Assembly (NCBI GenBank): GCA_936924635.1
Contig: CAKZHP010000128.1
Span: forward strand, 1 to 42,123
Origin: an uncultured Propionibacteriaceae bacterium
GTDB taxonomy: Bacteria; Actinomycetota; Actinomycetes; Propionibacteriales; Propionibacteriaceae
Direction of reading: 5' to 3'
Length of the DNA: 42,123 bases
Each line of letters begins with the position of its first letter. The first letter of the stretch is position 1. The notes beneath the pieces are model-generated. The model was not told where the DNA came from. It made no database searches and worked only from the letters and a program-made list of their open reading frames with translations. The position numbers and the translations under genes are program-made. Below, piece by piece: positions 27,320 through 34,575 of this stretch.

Positions 27320-27490
27320 TCACCATGGCAACCACACCTTCACCTCGAACTGTCCGTTGTCCTGCGATTTCGTGAGCCAGCCTCCCGCGACCTGGGCGCG
27401 CTCGGCCAGACCGACCAGGCCGAGCCCGGCCCCCGGGACGCTGGAACGCCCTGCCCGCAGCGGATTGCGCGCCACGATCGTCAGCCCTTC
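27320..27490 (-). pseudogene. C-terminal fragment of a NarL-type sensor histidine kinase
   Basis: About 55 codons upstream of the truncated regulator read as the end of a HATPase_c domain: AGLGLVGLAERAQVAGG, the G2-box region typical of NarL-type sensor kinases, ending in KVWLPW before TGA. The stop lies five bases before the GTG of the regulator, the usual operon arrangement. The rest of the kinase is missing; sequence to the right of about 27490 is unrelated. Confidence 0.7.
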
Positions 27491-27491
27491 G

Positions 27492-27521
27492 CAGGAATGC
27501 CCAACATGTCAGGCATTCCTG
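27492..27521. repeat. 10-bp perfect inverted repeat at the kinase-fragment breakpoint
   Basis: CAGGAATGCC (27492-27501) and GGCATTCCTG (27512-27521) are separated by ten bases. They fall exactly where the truncated kinase sequence stops and about 125 bases before the copper-type response regulator, and could be a recombination scar, an operator or a hairpin. Confidence 0.6.
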
Positions 27522-27634
27522 ACCATCTTGGGCACATCTGCGCAGCCACCCGGAGGCGGCCACCCGAAACCCACCGCCTCAGGCAGCGCGGGCAGGTCTC
27601 GGATCGCTGATCTGTGGTGATCGTTGGTGTCCAG

Positions 27635-27640
27635 CACAAT
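27635..27640 (+). promoter_or_regulatory. Possible -10 of the response-regulator/kinase operon
   Basis: CACAAT lies six bases before the ATG at 27647, the same spacing as in the other leaderless-type starts of this window. No Shine-Dalgarno sequence is present. Confidence 0.4.
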
Positions 27641-27646
27641 GGGTCC

Positions 27647-28357
27647 ATGAGCACCCCCACCAGCCCGGCTGGTTCCCGCGTCCTCGTCGTGGAGGATGAG
27701 CCGGTGCTGGCCGGGACCGTCGCCACCTACCTTGACCGCGCTGGCCACCAGGTGCAGACGGTGGCAGATGGCTTGCAGGCTGTTGAGGTCGCCCGCGACT
27801 GGTCACCCGATGTGGTGGTGCTCGACCTCGGTCTGCCGGGGCTTGATGGGGTCGAGGTTTGCCGCCGCATTCGCACCTTCTCGGATTGCTATGTGCTGAT
27901 GGTCACCGCCCGCGCCGACGAGGTCGACACCCTGGTCGGCCTGTCGGTCGGGGCGGACGACTATCTCACCAAACCGTTCAGCGTCCGCGAGCTGGTTGCC
28001 CGCGTCCAGGTCGTGCTGCGCCGCCCCCGCACCGGGACGCCCACAGCCAGTGCCCAGCGGCGTGTCTTCGGCGATCTGGTCATCGACCCGGCCGCCCGCG
28101 AGGTGCAGCTCGGCGGCCAGATCATCGACCTCACTCCGACCGAGTTCGACCTGCTCGACACGCTCAGCGCCCAGCCGCGGGTCGCGATTTCGCGCCAGCA
28201 GCTGATCGACCGGGTTTGGGGCGGGGGAGTGGGTGATGACCACCTGGTTGACGTCCACATCGCCCACCTGCGCAAGAAGTTGAGCGACGACCCCAGCCGG
28301 GCGCGGTTCGTGACCACTGTGCGCGGGGTCGGCTACCGGATGGGCACCGGCCAGTGA
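27647..28357 (+). CDS. OmpR/PhoB-family response regulator (copper-type)
   Basis: The 236-residue product is a receiver plus winged-helix regulator. VLVVEDEP starts the receiver, the phosphoacceptor is Asp60 in VVLDLGLPG, and KPF closes the domain. The winged-helix domain has LTPTEFDLLDTL, the helix RQQLIDRVWG, VDVHIAHLRKKL and the end VRGVGYRM. An upstream in-frame start at 27614 is rejected because the ATG at 27647 has a -10 element six bases away. The stop overlaps the kinase start by four bases. Location beside cueP and a DUF305 gene suggests it senses copper or envelope metal stress, which is inference. Confidence 0.9.
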   Translation: MSTPTSPAGSRVLVVEDEPVLAGTVATYLDRAGHQVQTVADGLQAVEVARDWSPDVVVLDLGLPGLDGVEVCRRIRTFSDCYVLMVTARADEVDTLVGLSVGADDYLTKPFSVRELVARVQVVLRRPRTGTPTASAQRRVFGDLVIDPAAREVQLGGQIIDLTPTEFDLLDTLSAQPRVAISRQQLIDRVWGGGVGDDHLVDVHIAHLRKKLSDDPSRARFVTTVRGVGYRMGTGQ

Positions 28358-29457
28358 CCAGGGCGAGGGTTGGGCTGACCGGGCGGCTGGTGCTGGCCCA
28401 GGTGCTGGTGCTGGTGGTGATGACCGCCACGCTGGCCCTGGTGGCCTGGCTGGTGGGGCCGCGGGTTTTCGATGAGCACCTGAGGGAGGCCGGGCACGGC
28501 GACCAGCCGCACGTGCTCGAACATGCCCAGGAGGCCTTCCGCGCTGCTGGTCTCACGTCCGCGGGAGCGGGGTTGCTGGCAGCTGCCCTCGCCACGGCCC
28601 TGGTGGGCGCCCTGCTCTTCGGACGCATCGGGCGGAGCCTGACCGCCCTCAGCGCGGCCGCTCGCCGGGTGGCGTCCGGGGACTATGACGAGCCGGTGCA
28701 GGTGGCCGACGCTGGCCCCGAGATCGATGAGCTGGCCGGCGCCTTCAATGACATGGCCCACCAGATCGCCGACACCGAAACCACCCGACGCCGCCTGCTC
28801 ACCGACCTCGCCCACGAGCTCCGCACCCCGATCGCGGCCATCGACGTCACCCTGGAATCCCTCGAGGACGGGGTGGTGGACCTCAACTCCAGCACCCTGG
28901 CCACCCTGCGTGCCCAGACCGCACGGCTCACCCGGCTCGCGGTCGACATCCGCGACGTCTCGGCGGCTGAAGAGGGCCGCCTCGACCTGCATCCGCGCAG
29001 CGTCCGGGTCAGCGACCTGCTCGAGGACGCCCGCACTGCGGCCGCCCCTGCGTTCGTCGCCCGATCGGTGGGGCTGGTGGTCGAAACGGTGGCTGATGAC
29101 CCCACGGTGCAGGTCGACCCCACCCGGATCAGCCAGGTGCTGGACAATCTGCTCCGCAATGCCCTGCAGCACAGCCCGGTCGGATCGACAGTCACGCTGC
29201 GCGCCACCGTTCGGGGTGACTCGGTGCAGCTGAGGGTCGTTGACCAAGGAACCGGCGTCGCCCCCGAACACCTGCCGCACCTGTTCGAGCGCTTCTACCG
29301 CGCCGACAGCGCCCGCCACCACGACGCGGACGAGGGCACCGGCGTGGGGCTGGCCATTTCGCGCTCGATCGCCCGGGCCCACGAGGGTTCGCTGGAGGCG
29401 CGAAGTGACGGGCCCGGACGGGGAACGGAGTTCACGCTGACGCTGCCCGCTTCCTGA
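28354..29457 (+). CDS. Sensor histidine kinase with a short His-rich periplasmic loop
   Basis: The 367-residue protein has TM1 (about 11-34), a short external loop (about 35-69), TM2 (70-90), a HAMP linker, the phosphorylation site His154 in LAHELRTPIAA, and an HATPase_c domain with QVLDNLLRNALQHS (N box), VDQGTGV (G1), FERFYR (F box) and GTGVGLAISRSIA (G2). The loop is tiny but holds His42, His48, His53 and His57, plausible metal ligands. Starts with GTG in a GTGA overlap with the regulator. The two form a classical pair; the likely input is copper or another metal, judged from the genes downstream. Confidence 0.92.
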   Translation: MTRARVGLTGRLVLAQVLVLVVMTATLALVAWLVGPRVFDEHLREAGHGDQPHVLEHAQEAFRAAGLTSAGAGLLAAALATALVGALLFGRIGRSLTALSAAARRVASGDYDEPVQVADAGPEIDELAGAFNDMAHQIADTETTRRRLLTDLAHELRTPIAAIDVTLESLEDGVVDLNSSTLATLRAQTARLTRLAVDIRDVSAAEEGRLDLHPRSVRVSDLLEDARTAAAPAFVARSVGLVVETVADDPTVQVDPTRISQVLDNLLRNALQHSPVGSTVTLRATVRGDSVQLRVVDQGTGVAPEHLPHLFERFYRADSARHHDADEGTGVGLAISRSIARAHEGSLEARSDGPGRGTEFTLTLPAS

Positions 29458-29459
29458 TC

Positions 29460-29485
29460 TTGACCACATCTCAACATTGCGTTGA
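29460..29485 (+). promoter_or_regulatory. Likely response-regulator binding repeats upstream of cueP
   Basis: Three four-base half-sites lie exactly 11 bases apart: TTGA at 29460, TCAA at 29471 and TTGA at 29482, i.e. one helical turn each, with the middle one inverted. They fill the short gap between the kinase stop and the cueP start. OmpR-type regulators bind phased repeats of this kind. Confidence 0.5.
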
Positions 29486-29519
29486 CAAGGTCCTGAGATT
29501 CCTCGGAGAGGATGGAGCT

Positions 29520-30134
29520 ATGGCACTACCTCTTGCACGCGCCCAGCGCATCGCCCTGTCCGTCCTGGTCGCCGGCACCCTCGGCCTCGGGACGCTCGCA
29601 GGCTGCAGCGGCACCTCGACCCCCACCGCCAGCAGCCCGGCTGCCGCGTCCAACCCGGCTGTCGAAGCGAAGCTCGACCGCTTCGGACTCAAGGGCAAGT
29701 CGGTGGTCGAGATCATCAACGCGCTCGACCGCAGCAAGGAGGACAACGAGGCCAGCTTCCTGGGGTCGGTGCGGCAGAACGAACTGCTGCTCACCGATGG
29801 CAAGGAGCAGATCTCGATGCCAATGCCGGCCGACAAGACCTATCTGTCGATCGCTCCCTATGTGGACCAGACCCATGAGTGCTTCAACCACAACCTGGGC
29901 ACTTGCCAGGGTGAGCAGGTCGGCCAGGAGTTCACGGTCACCATCACCGACGAGTCCGGCAAGCAGGTGCTCAAGGAAACTGTCACAACCTACGACAACG
30001 GCTTCGTCGGCTTCTGGGTGCCCCGCAACATCAAGGGGACGCTGACCGTCGAGGGCATCGGCAAGAAGGGCTCGATCCCGCTCAGCACCGGTGCCGAGGA
30101 CCCCACCTGCATCACCACCCTGAAGCTGTCCTGA
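29520..30134 (+). CDS. cueP: CueP-like periplasmic copper-binding lipoprotein
   Basis: The 204-residue precursor has a signal peptide with a lipobox (TLAGC), so it is anchored outside the membrane. The mature part matches the CueP family: GKSVVEIINALDRSKED, then the cysteine pair Cys121 and Cys129 in CFNHNLGTCQGE and a later Cys197 in DPTC. From memory, the CueP of Salmonella has its three conserved cysteines at 96, 104 and 172, giving the same spacings of 8 and 68 residues. CueP binds copper and helps supply or buffer it in the envelope. ATG 29520 is preceded by GGAGAGGATGGAG. It is co-oriented with the kinase operon and followed by a DUF305 gene. Confidence 0.88.
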   Translation: MALPLARAQRIALSVLVAGTLGLGTLAGCSGTSTPTASSPAAASNPAVEAKLDRFGLKGKSVVEIINALDRSKEDNEASFLGSVRQNELLLTDGKEQISMPMPADKTYLSIAPYVDQTHECFNHNLGTCQGEQVGQEFTVTITDESGKQVLKETVTTYDNGFVGFWVPRNIKGTLTVEGIGKKGSIPLSTGAEDPTCITTLKLS

Positions 30135-30146
30135 AGAGGAGGAATC

Positions 30147-30719
30147 ATGAACCGCCGAACTCTGATCGCGTCCGGTGTGGGTCTGCTGGCCCTGGCCGCT
30201 TGCGGGAATGACACCACCTCAGCGGGACCTGCCTCGTCCGGCCCTGGTTCTGACCACAATTCGCAGGACGCGATGTTCGCCCAGATGATGATCGTCCACC
30301 ACGAGGGTGCGGTGGAGATGTCGGCCCTGGCCGAGAAGCAGGCCGAGACCGCCGACGTGAAGGCGCTCGCGACCCGCATCAAGAAGGCGCAGACCCCCGA
30401 GATCCAGCAGATGAAGGATTGGCTCAAGGCCTGGGGCGAACCCACCGACATGCCGCACAAGAACCACGACATGCCCGGCATGGACATGCACGGCATGAAT
30501 CAGCAGCAGGTCATGGCCAAGCTGCGTGGGCTCAAGGGCAAGGGGTTCGACAAGCAGTTCCTGACCTCGATGATCGCCCACCACGAGGGTGCCCTGGAGA
30601 TGGCGAAGACCGAGAAGGATCGGGGACGCAACGCCGAAGCGCTCAAGCTCGCCGACACCATCATCACCAGCCAGAAGGCCGAGATTGATGAGATGAAGGG
30701 GATGCTCGCCAAGCTCTGA
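30147..30719 (+). CDS. DUF305 lipoprotein, metal-resistance-associated
   Basis: The 190-residue precursor has a lipobox-type signal (LLALAACG), then two DUF305-type helical repeats, each with a HHEGA motif (MMIVHHEGAVEM and MIAHHEGALEM), and a Met/His-rich stretch in the middle (HDMPGMDMHGMN). DUF305 proteins are ferritin-like helical proteins often next to copper or silver resistance genes. Histidine and methionine side chains are the expected metal ligands. A GAGGAGGA Shine-Dalgarno sequence lies before the ATG, 12 bases after the cueP stop, so both genes are one operon. Confidence 0.88.
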   Translation: MNRRTLIASGVGLLALAACGNDTTSAGPASSGPGSDHNSQDAMFAQMMIVHHEGAVEMSALAEKQAETADVKALATRIKKAQTPEIQQMKDWLKAWGEPTDMPHKNHDMPGMDMHGMNQQQVMAKLRGLKGKGFDKQFLTSMIAHHEGALEMAKTEKDRGRNAEALKLADTIITSQKAEIDEMKGMLAKL

Positions 30720-31127
30720 GTGCGCGTGCCGACCCAGTTGCTGGGCACGAATGAGTGAGCGGGCATAAGCTGCGTGAGTGACTAGAACTCCATGATGTCC
30801 GACTACAGCCTGCTTCGTTGCCAAGGGCGGATCCGTGGATCTCCGAGTTGGGATCAAGCTTTGCTGCTGAAGTTCGGCGTGCTCTAACGACCGTGACGAA
30901 AGTCGGTGATGTCGACATCGAGGTGGCCTCGGTTCAGGGTCCAATCAGCTGACAACGTTCGAATGGTCATCGCGAGCTGCGCAACGTATGCACTCCTGGG
31001 CTGACCATCTTGATGTCGCGGGCGCGGATGTTCTCAGCGTTGGTGGGCACGCTCCATGGTGTCACCAGCGGGCGGAGACCCTGCCGGGTCTCAGTAGGAA
31101 CGCTCCGTGCAGCTCGAGAGTCCCGCA
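30720..31127. other. No complete gene recognised
   Basis: About 400 bases between the DUF305 gene and the hairpin at 31128. GC content is a little lower than in the core. Short frames occur but none resembles a family I know. It most likely contains a boundary of the copper module and a scrap of mobile-element DNA. Confidence 0.4.
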
Positions 31128-31167
31128 ATGACGGGAGGGGGCGGGTTGCTCCCGCCCCTCCCGTCAT
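31128..31167 (-). terminator. Strong GC-rich hairpin after the 49-residue gene
   Basis: ATGACGGGAGGGG (from 31128) pairs with CCCCTCCCGTCAT (to 31167), the core being GGGCGGG and CCCGCCC around a TTGCT-type loop. It lies two bases beyond the minus-strand stop of the small gene. A long T run is absent, so termination efficiency is uncertain. Confidence 0.6.
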
Positions 31168-31168
31168 C

Positions 31169-31318
31169 TCATCGTCGGTGTCGTCCGCCGCGACCCCGTT
31201 GCTCCCGGCTCCAAGTCTGCTCGGCCTCACGCAGCCGCAGTACGGCTGCGCAGAGGTTCAGCAGCGCCGTCGCCAGTGCCGCCACCGCCACCAGCGCCTC
31301 TGTGATCTCCCGACTCAC
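31169..31318 (-). CDS. Small membrane protein, 49 residues, from mobile-element DNA
   Basis: A GTG-initiated frame has a very strong purine-rich Shine-Dalgarno sequence (GGAGGGGAGGGG) directly before it and a hairpin directly after its stop. The product has one hydrophobic helix (about 6-26, ALVAVAALATALLNLCAAVL) and a basic, charged tail (REAEQTWSREQRGRGG). The compact gene with its own terminator suggests it is real. Small membrane proteins of this type accompany conjugative or mobilisable elements in actinobacteria, but I cannot name the family. The CopZ-like gene is on the other strand. Confidence 0.55.
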   Translation of the reverse strand: MSREITEALVAVAALATALLNLCAAVLRLREAEQTWSREQRGRGGRHRR

Positions 31319-31682
31319 CCCCTCCCCTCCAGCGGGCGCGCCACCCTATGGGCCGACCCCGACCCGCGGCGCGCTCGGGCATGCCGCAGCGGCGTGTCCG
31401 CGGCGCCGCGGGCTAGCCCGGACCGCCGCGGCCGGCACTAGCCGATAGCTGGTCTTTCCGGCTAGCGCCCGTTGGGGCCGGGACCTTAATAGCTCAAAAG
31501 CGGCTGCCCGGGCCGCGGGCGTGATTTCAGGGGTTCCTGCTAATGGCGGCGCCGCACGCAACTGCGAGCAGCAGGACGGGCAGGCTCGGCCGTTCTTCGA
31601 TCGCGGACGAGAGCGTGTCCGACGAGAGCCGCGCAGCCGGCACCGAGCGACCGGTCGACCCCATGCTCCCGCAGTGGATCAC
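31319..31682. other. GC-rich non-coding stretch between divergent genes, possible transfer origin
   Basis: About 360 bases between the small membrane protein gene and the copper promoter. CTAGCCG (31438-31444) and CGGCTAG (31459-31465) form an inverted repeat that extends with one mismatch to 31436-31467; a further GGCTAGC lies at about 31411. The area is rich in GC palindromes. Such structures near a relaxase remnant could be an oriT, but the relaxase is now 4 kb away. Confidence 0.35.
31436..31467. repeat. Inverted repeat, possible oriT or transcriptional hairpin
   Basis: Arms of nine bases (one mismatch) separated by 14 bases. The CTAGCCG / CGGCTAG core is repeated in part at 31411-31417. 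Function is inferred only from its location in mobile DNA. Confidence 0.35.
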
Positions 31683-31709
31683 TTGCCAAATACCCCCGGG
31701 GGGTATAAA
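31683..31709 (+). promoter_or_regulatory. Copper promoter with CsoR-type operator
   Basis: TTGCCA (31683-31688) and TATAAA (31704-31709) make a plausible promoter. The gap holds the palindrome ATACCCCC-GGGGGGTAT (31690-31706), the G/C-tract palindrome with AT-rich flanks seen at CsoR-family operators. CsoR represses copper-export genes until it binds Cu(I). No csoR gene lies in this window; it would act in trans. Confidence 0.65.
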
Positions 31710-31768
31710 CTGAGGGTAGCAACGACAGTTTCCGCCGCTGCTGCACCCTCTGATGCGAGGAGTACCTC

Positions 31769-32080
31769 ATGAGCCCCGAGACACTTCGACCCCTGCCGAT
31801 GGCTTCCACCGGCTGTTCCTGCTGCGCCACCGCCCCGGTGGAGGACCGCGCCGCTGCTGAGGCGACTGCGACGTCCGCGGCCGAGACCACGACGTATCCG
31901 GTGCGGGGCATGACCTGTGGTCACTGCGCCGACAGCGTGACCACGGCAATCACCGTTCTCGAGGGCGTGGAGGAAGTACGGATCGACCTGGCGCCCGGTG
32001 GGATCTCCACCGTGACCGTGGCCGGAGCTGCCGCACCGGCCGCCGTCGCGGAGGCCGGCTACACCGTGGCCGACGCCTGA
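31769..32080 (+). CDS. CopZ-like heavy-metal-associated domain protein
   Basis: The 103-residue protein has a C-terminal HMA ferredoxin-like domain with the copper-binding motif MTCGHC (48-53), as in CopZ metallochaperones. An N-terminal extension carries GCSCC (15-19), possible extra thiolate ligands, then an Ala/Thr-rich linker. It would carry Cu(I) to the ATPase encoded just downstream. GAGGAG lies before the ATG. The longer-than-usual N-terminus is distinctive for this subgroup. Confidence 0.88.
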   Translation: MSPETLRPLPMASTGCSCCATAPVEDRAAAEATATSAAETTTYPVRGMTCGHCADSVTTAITVLEGVEEVRIDLAPGGISTVTVAGAAAPAAVAEAGYTVADA

Positions 32081-32130
32081 CCCACCCCGGCAACACCCAG
32101 CCCCGTCCGGGGCCTTGCGGAAGGGACACC

Positions 32131-34575
32131 ATGAGCACCCCCCACCACCACCGCCACGACCACCCGGTTACCCCCGAACCCGACCACGCCGGGCACGACA
32201 TGGCCCAGCACGGGCATCACCGCGGCACGGGCCCACACGGCCCGGCGGACGCTCCGCCGGGCGGGGACCGTCATGGCGGCTACGATGCCGAGCAGATGGC
32301 GCACGAGGGGCATGCCCTGCCGACCGCCACTCACACCGGCCATGACATGACCGGGCACGGTGAGCACGACATGGCGGGCCACGAGCACCACGACCCGCAC
32401 GCGGGGCACGAGCACCACGACCCGCACGCGGGGCACGACATGTCGGGTCACGGGGACCATGCGGGTCATGGTGATCACGTGGGGATGTTCCGTCGGCTGT
32501 TCTGGATCATGCTCGTCCTTGCTATCCCGACGGTGCTGCTGAACGGGATGTTCGCTGACCTGCTCGGCTATGCGCTGCCGGACGCGGCCTGGGTGCGGTG
32601 GGTCTCGCCGGTCCTGGGCACGGTCATGTACCTGTGGGGCGGGAAACCGTTCCTGACGGGCGCGGTCGAGGAGATCCGGGATCGCAAGCCCGGCATGATG
32701 CTCCTGATCGGGATGGCGATCACGGTCGCCTTCGTTTCCTCGCTCGGCGCCAGCCTCGGACTGCTCTCCCACGAGCTCGATTTCTGGTGGGAGCTCGCCC
32801 TCCTGATCGTGATCATGCTGCTGGGCCACTGGCTCGAGATGCGCTCCCTCGCGCAGACCTCCTCCGCGCTGGATTCCCTGGCCGCGCTCCTGCCCGACCA
32901 GGCCGAGAAGATCGAGGGCGAGGACATCGTCGCGGTTTCCCCGGCCGAGCTGCAGCTCGGAGACGTCGTGATCGTGCGACCCGGTGGCCGGGTCCCGGCC
33001 GACGGGGAAGTCATCGATGGTGGCGCCGACGTCGACGAGTCGATGATCACCGGCGAGTCCAGCCCCGTGCGTCGCGAGATCGGTGATCAGGTCGTCGCCG
33101 GCACGGTGGCCACGGACAACGCGCTGCGCGTCCGCGTCACCGCGATCGGTGAGGACACCGCCCTGTCGGGCATCCAGCGCCTGGTCGCCAACGCCCAATC
33201 CTCCACGACCCGGGCCCAGCTGCTCGCGGACAGAGCCGCCGGCTGGCTGTTCTGGTACGCGCTGATCGCGGCGATCGTCACCGCGATCGTGTGGACAGTC
33301 GTCGGGGTGCCCGAGAGTGCACTGGTCCGCGCGATCACCGTTCTGGTCATCGCCTGCCCTCACGCGCTGGGTCTGGCGATCCCGCTGGTGGTGTCCATCT
33401 CGACCGAGCGGGCCGCGAAGGGCGGCGTCCTGGTCAAGGAGCGTGCCGCCCTGGAGCGGATGCGCACCATCGACACCGTCCTGTTCGACAAGACGGGCAC
33501 GCTGACCAAAGGCGAGCCCGCCCTGAACCACGTCACCACCGTCGGCACCCTGGGCGAGGACGAGCTGCTCGCGCTGGCCGCCGCGGCCGAAGCCGACAGC
33601 GAGCACCCCCTCGCCCGGGCGATCGCCGCCGCCGCCGACGACCGCAGGCTCGACGTGCCGCGCGCCACCGCATTCCAGTCCACCACCGCGGTCGGCGTCA
33701 GCGCGACCGTGGACGGGCGCACCGTCCAGGTCGGCGGACCCCACCTGCTGGCCGAGCACGGTCACCAGCCGCTGCCGGCGACCGGGCCGTGGTCGGCCGA
33801 CGGAGCGATCGTCCTCCACGTCTTGGTCGATGGGCAGATCGCAGGTGGGATCGGCTTGGCCGATGAGGTCCGTCAGGAATCCCGTGAGGCCGTCGACGCC
33901 CTGCATGAGCTGGGAATCCGCGTCGTCATGATCACGGGCGATGCCCAGCCCGTTGCCCGCGCCGTGGCCGGCGAGCTCGGTATCGACCAGGTCTTCGCCC
34001 AGGTGCGCCCGGAGCACAAGAGCGAGAAGGTCCTCGAGCTCCAGCGCGACGGACGAGCCGTGGCGATGGTCGGCGACGGCGTCAACGATGCCCCCGCCCT
34101 CGCGCAGGCCGACGTCGGCATCGCGATCGGTGCCGGCACCGACGTCGCGATCGCCTCCGCTGGCGTGATCCTGGCCTCCGACGATCCCCGCTCGGTACTC
34201 TCGGTGATCCAGCTCTCCCGTGCCAGTTACCGCAAGATGAAGCAGAACCTGTGGTGGGCTGCCGGGTACAACATCGCCGCCGTTCCGCTGGCCGCCGGTG
34301 TCCTGGCGCCGATCGGATTCGTACTGCCCATGTCGGTCGGCGCGATCCTGATGTCGTTGTCCACTGTCGTTGTGGCCTTGAATGCGCAGATGCTGCGCCG
34401 ACTGGATCTGACCCCTGCCAAGAGCGCGGCGCGCCTGGCCGGCCGCGAGAGCTCGACCTCGGTGTCGACGACCCAGTCTTCGAGCCGCGCGGGCTCGGCC
34501 AGCTCCCGGTCGGACTCGAGCAGGACCTCCACGGCGCCCAGGAACGGAGATCAGACTGGAGCCCATGAGGAGTGA
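32131..34575 (+). CDS. copB: CopB-type copper-exporting P-type ATPase (P1B-3), altered C-terminus
   Basis: The 814-residue product is a P1B heavy-metal ATPase. A long His/Met-rich N-terminus (about 1-115) replaces the usual HMA domains. Then come TM helices, the actuator motif TGES, the metal-site CPH (409-411) in the IACPHALGLA helix, the phosphorylated Asp453 in DKTGT, and GDGVND. CPH, rather than CPC, marks the CopB or P1B-3 type. Normal homologues end soon after LNAQMLRRLDL. Here about 50 Ser/Arg/Thr-rich residues follow and the stop lies inside the first codons of a regulator fragment, so the true end was lost in a rearrangement. A GGAAGGGA Shine-Dalgarno sequence precedes the ATG. Confidence 0.9.
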   Translation: MSTPHHHRHDHPVTPEPDHAGHDMAQHGHHRGTGPHGPADAPPGGDRHGGYDAEQMAHEGHALPTATHTGHDMTGHGEHDMAGHEHHDPHAGHEHHDPHAGHDMSGHGDHAGHGDHVGMFRRLFWIMLVLAIPTVLLNGMFADLLGYALPDAAWVRWVSPVLGTVMYLWGGKPFLTGAVEEIRDRKPGMMLLIGMAITVAFVSSLGASLGLLSHELDFWWELALLIVIMLLGHWLEMRSLAQTSSALDSLAALLPDQAEKIEGEDIVAVSPAELQLGDVVIVRPGGRVPADGEVIDGGADVDESMITGESSPVRREIGDQVVAGTVATDNALRVRVTAIGEDTALSGIQRLVANAQSSTTRAQLLADRAAGWLFWYALIAAIVTAIVWTVVGVPESALVRAITVLVIACPHALGLAIPLVVSISTERAAKGGVLVKERAALERMRTIDTVLFDKTGTLTKGEPALNHVTTVGTLGEDELLALAAAAEADSEHPLARAIAAAADDRRLDVPRATAFQSTTAVGVSATVDGRTVQVGGPHLLAEHGHQPLPATGPWSADGAIVLHVLVDGQIAGGIGLADEVRQESREAVDALHELGIRVVMITGDAQPVARAVAGELGIDQVFAQVRPEHKSEKVLELQRDGRAVAMVGDGVNDAPALAQADVGIAIGAGTDVAIASAGVILASDDPRSVLSVIQLSRASYRKMKQNLWWAAGYNIAAVPLAAGVLAPIGFVLPMSVGAILMSLSTVVVALNAQMLRRLDLTPAKSAARLAGRESSTSVSTTQSSSRAGSASSRSDSSRTSTAPRNGDQTGAHEE
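32380..32433 (+). repeat. Perfect 27-bp tandem repeat in the copB His-rich region
   Basis: Two identical 27-base units, each encoding a nine-residue His-rich block (HEHHDPHAG), lie next to each other in the N-terminus. The unit count can change by slippage and would tune metal binding. Confidence 0.85.

Noticed and set aside
29482..29487. TTGACA as a -35 for cueP
   Set aside because: No acceptable -10 lies 16-18 bases downstream, and a start there would almost coincide with the Shine-Dalgarno sequence. It fits better as one of three phased half-sites.
32380..32433. Tandem repeat considered as a CRISPR fragment
   Set aside because: The units are directly adjacent without spacers, and they encode His-rich blocks in frame.
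34440..34570. Possible additional gene fragment on the minus strand at the end of copB
   Set aside because: The minus-strand translation is open, but I recognise no family, and it lacks start signals. It may be the upstream region of the regulator fragment.
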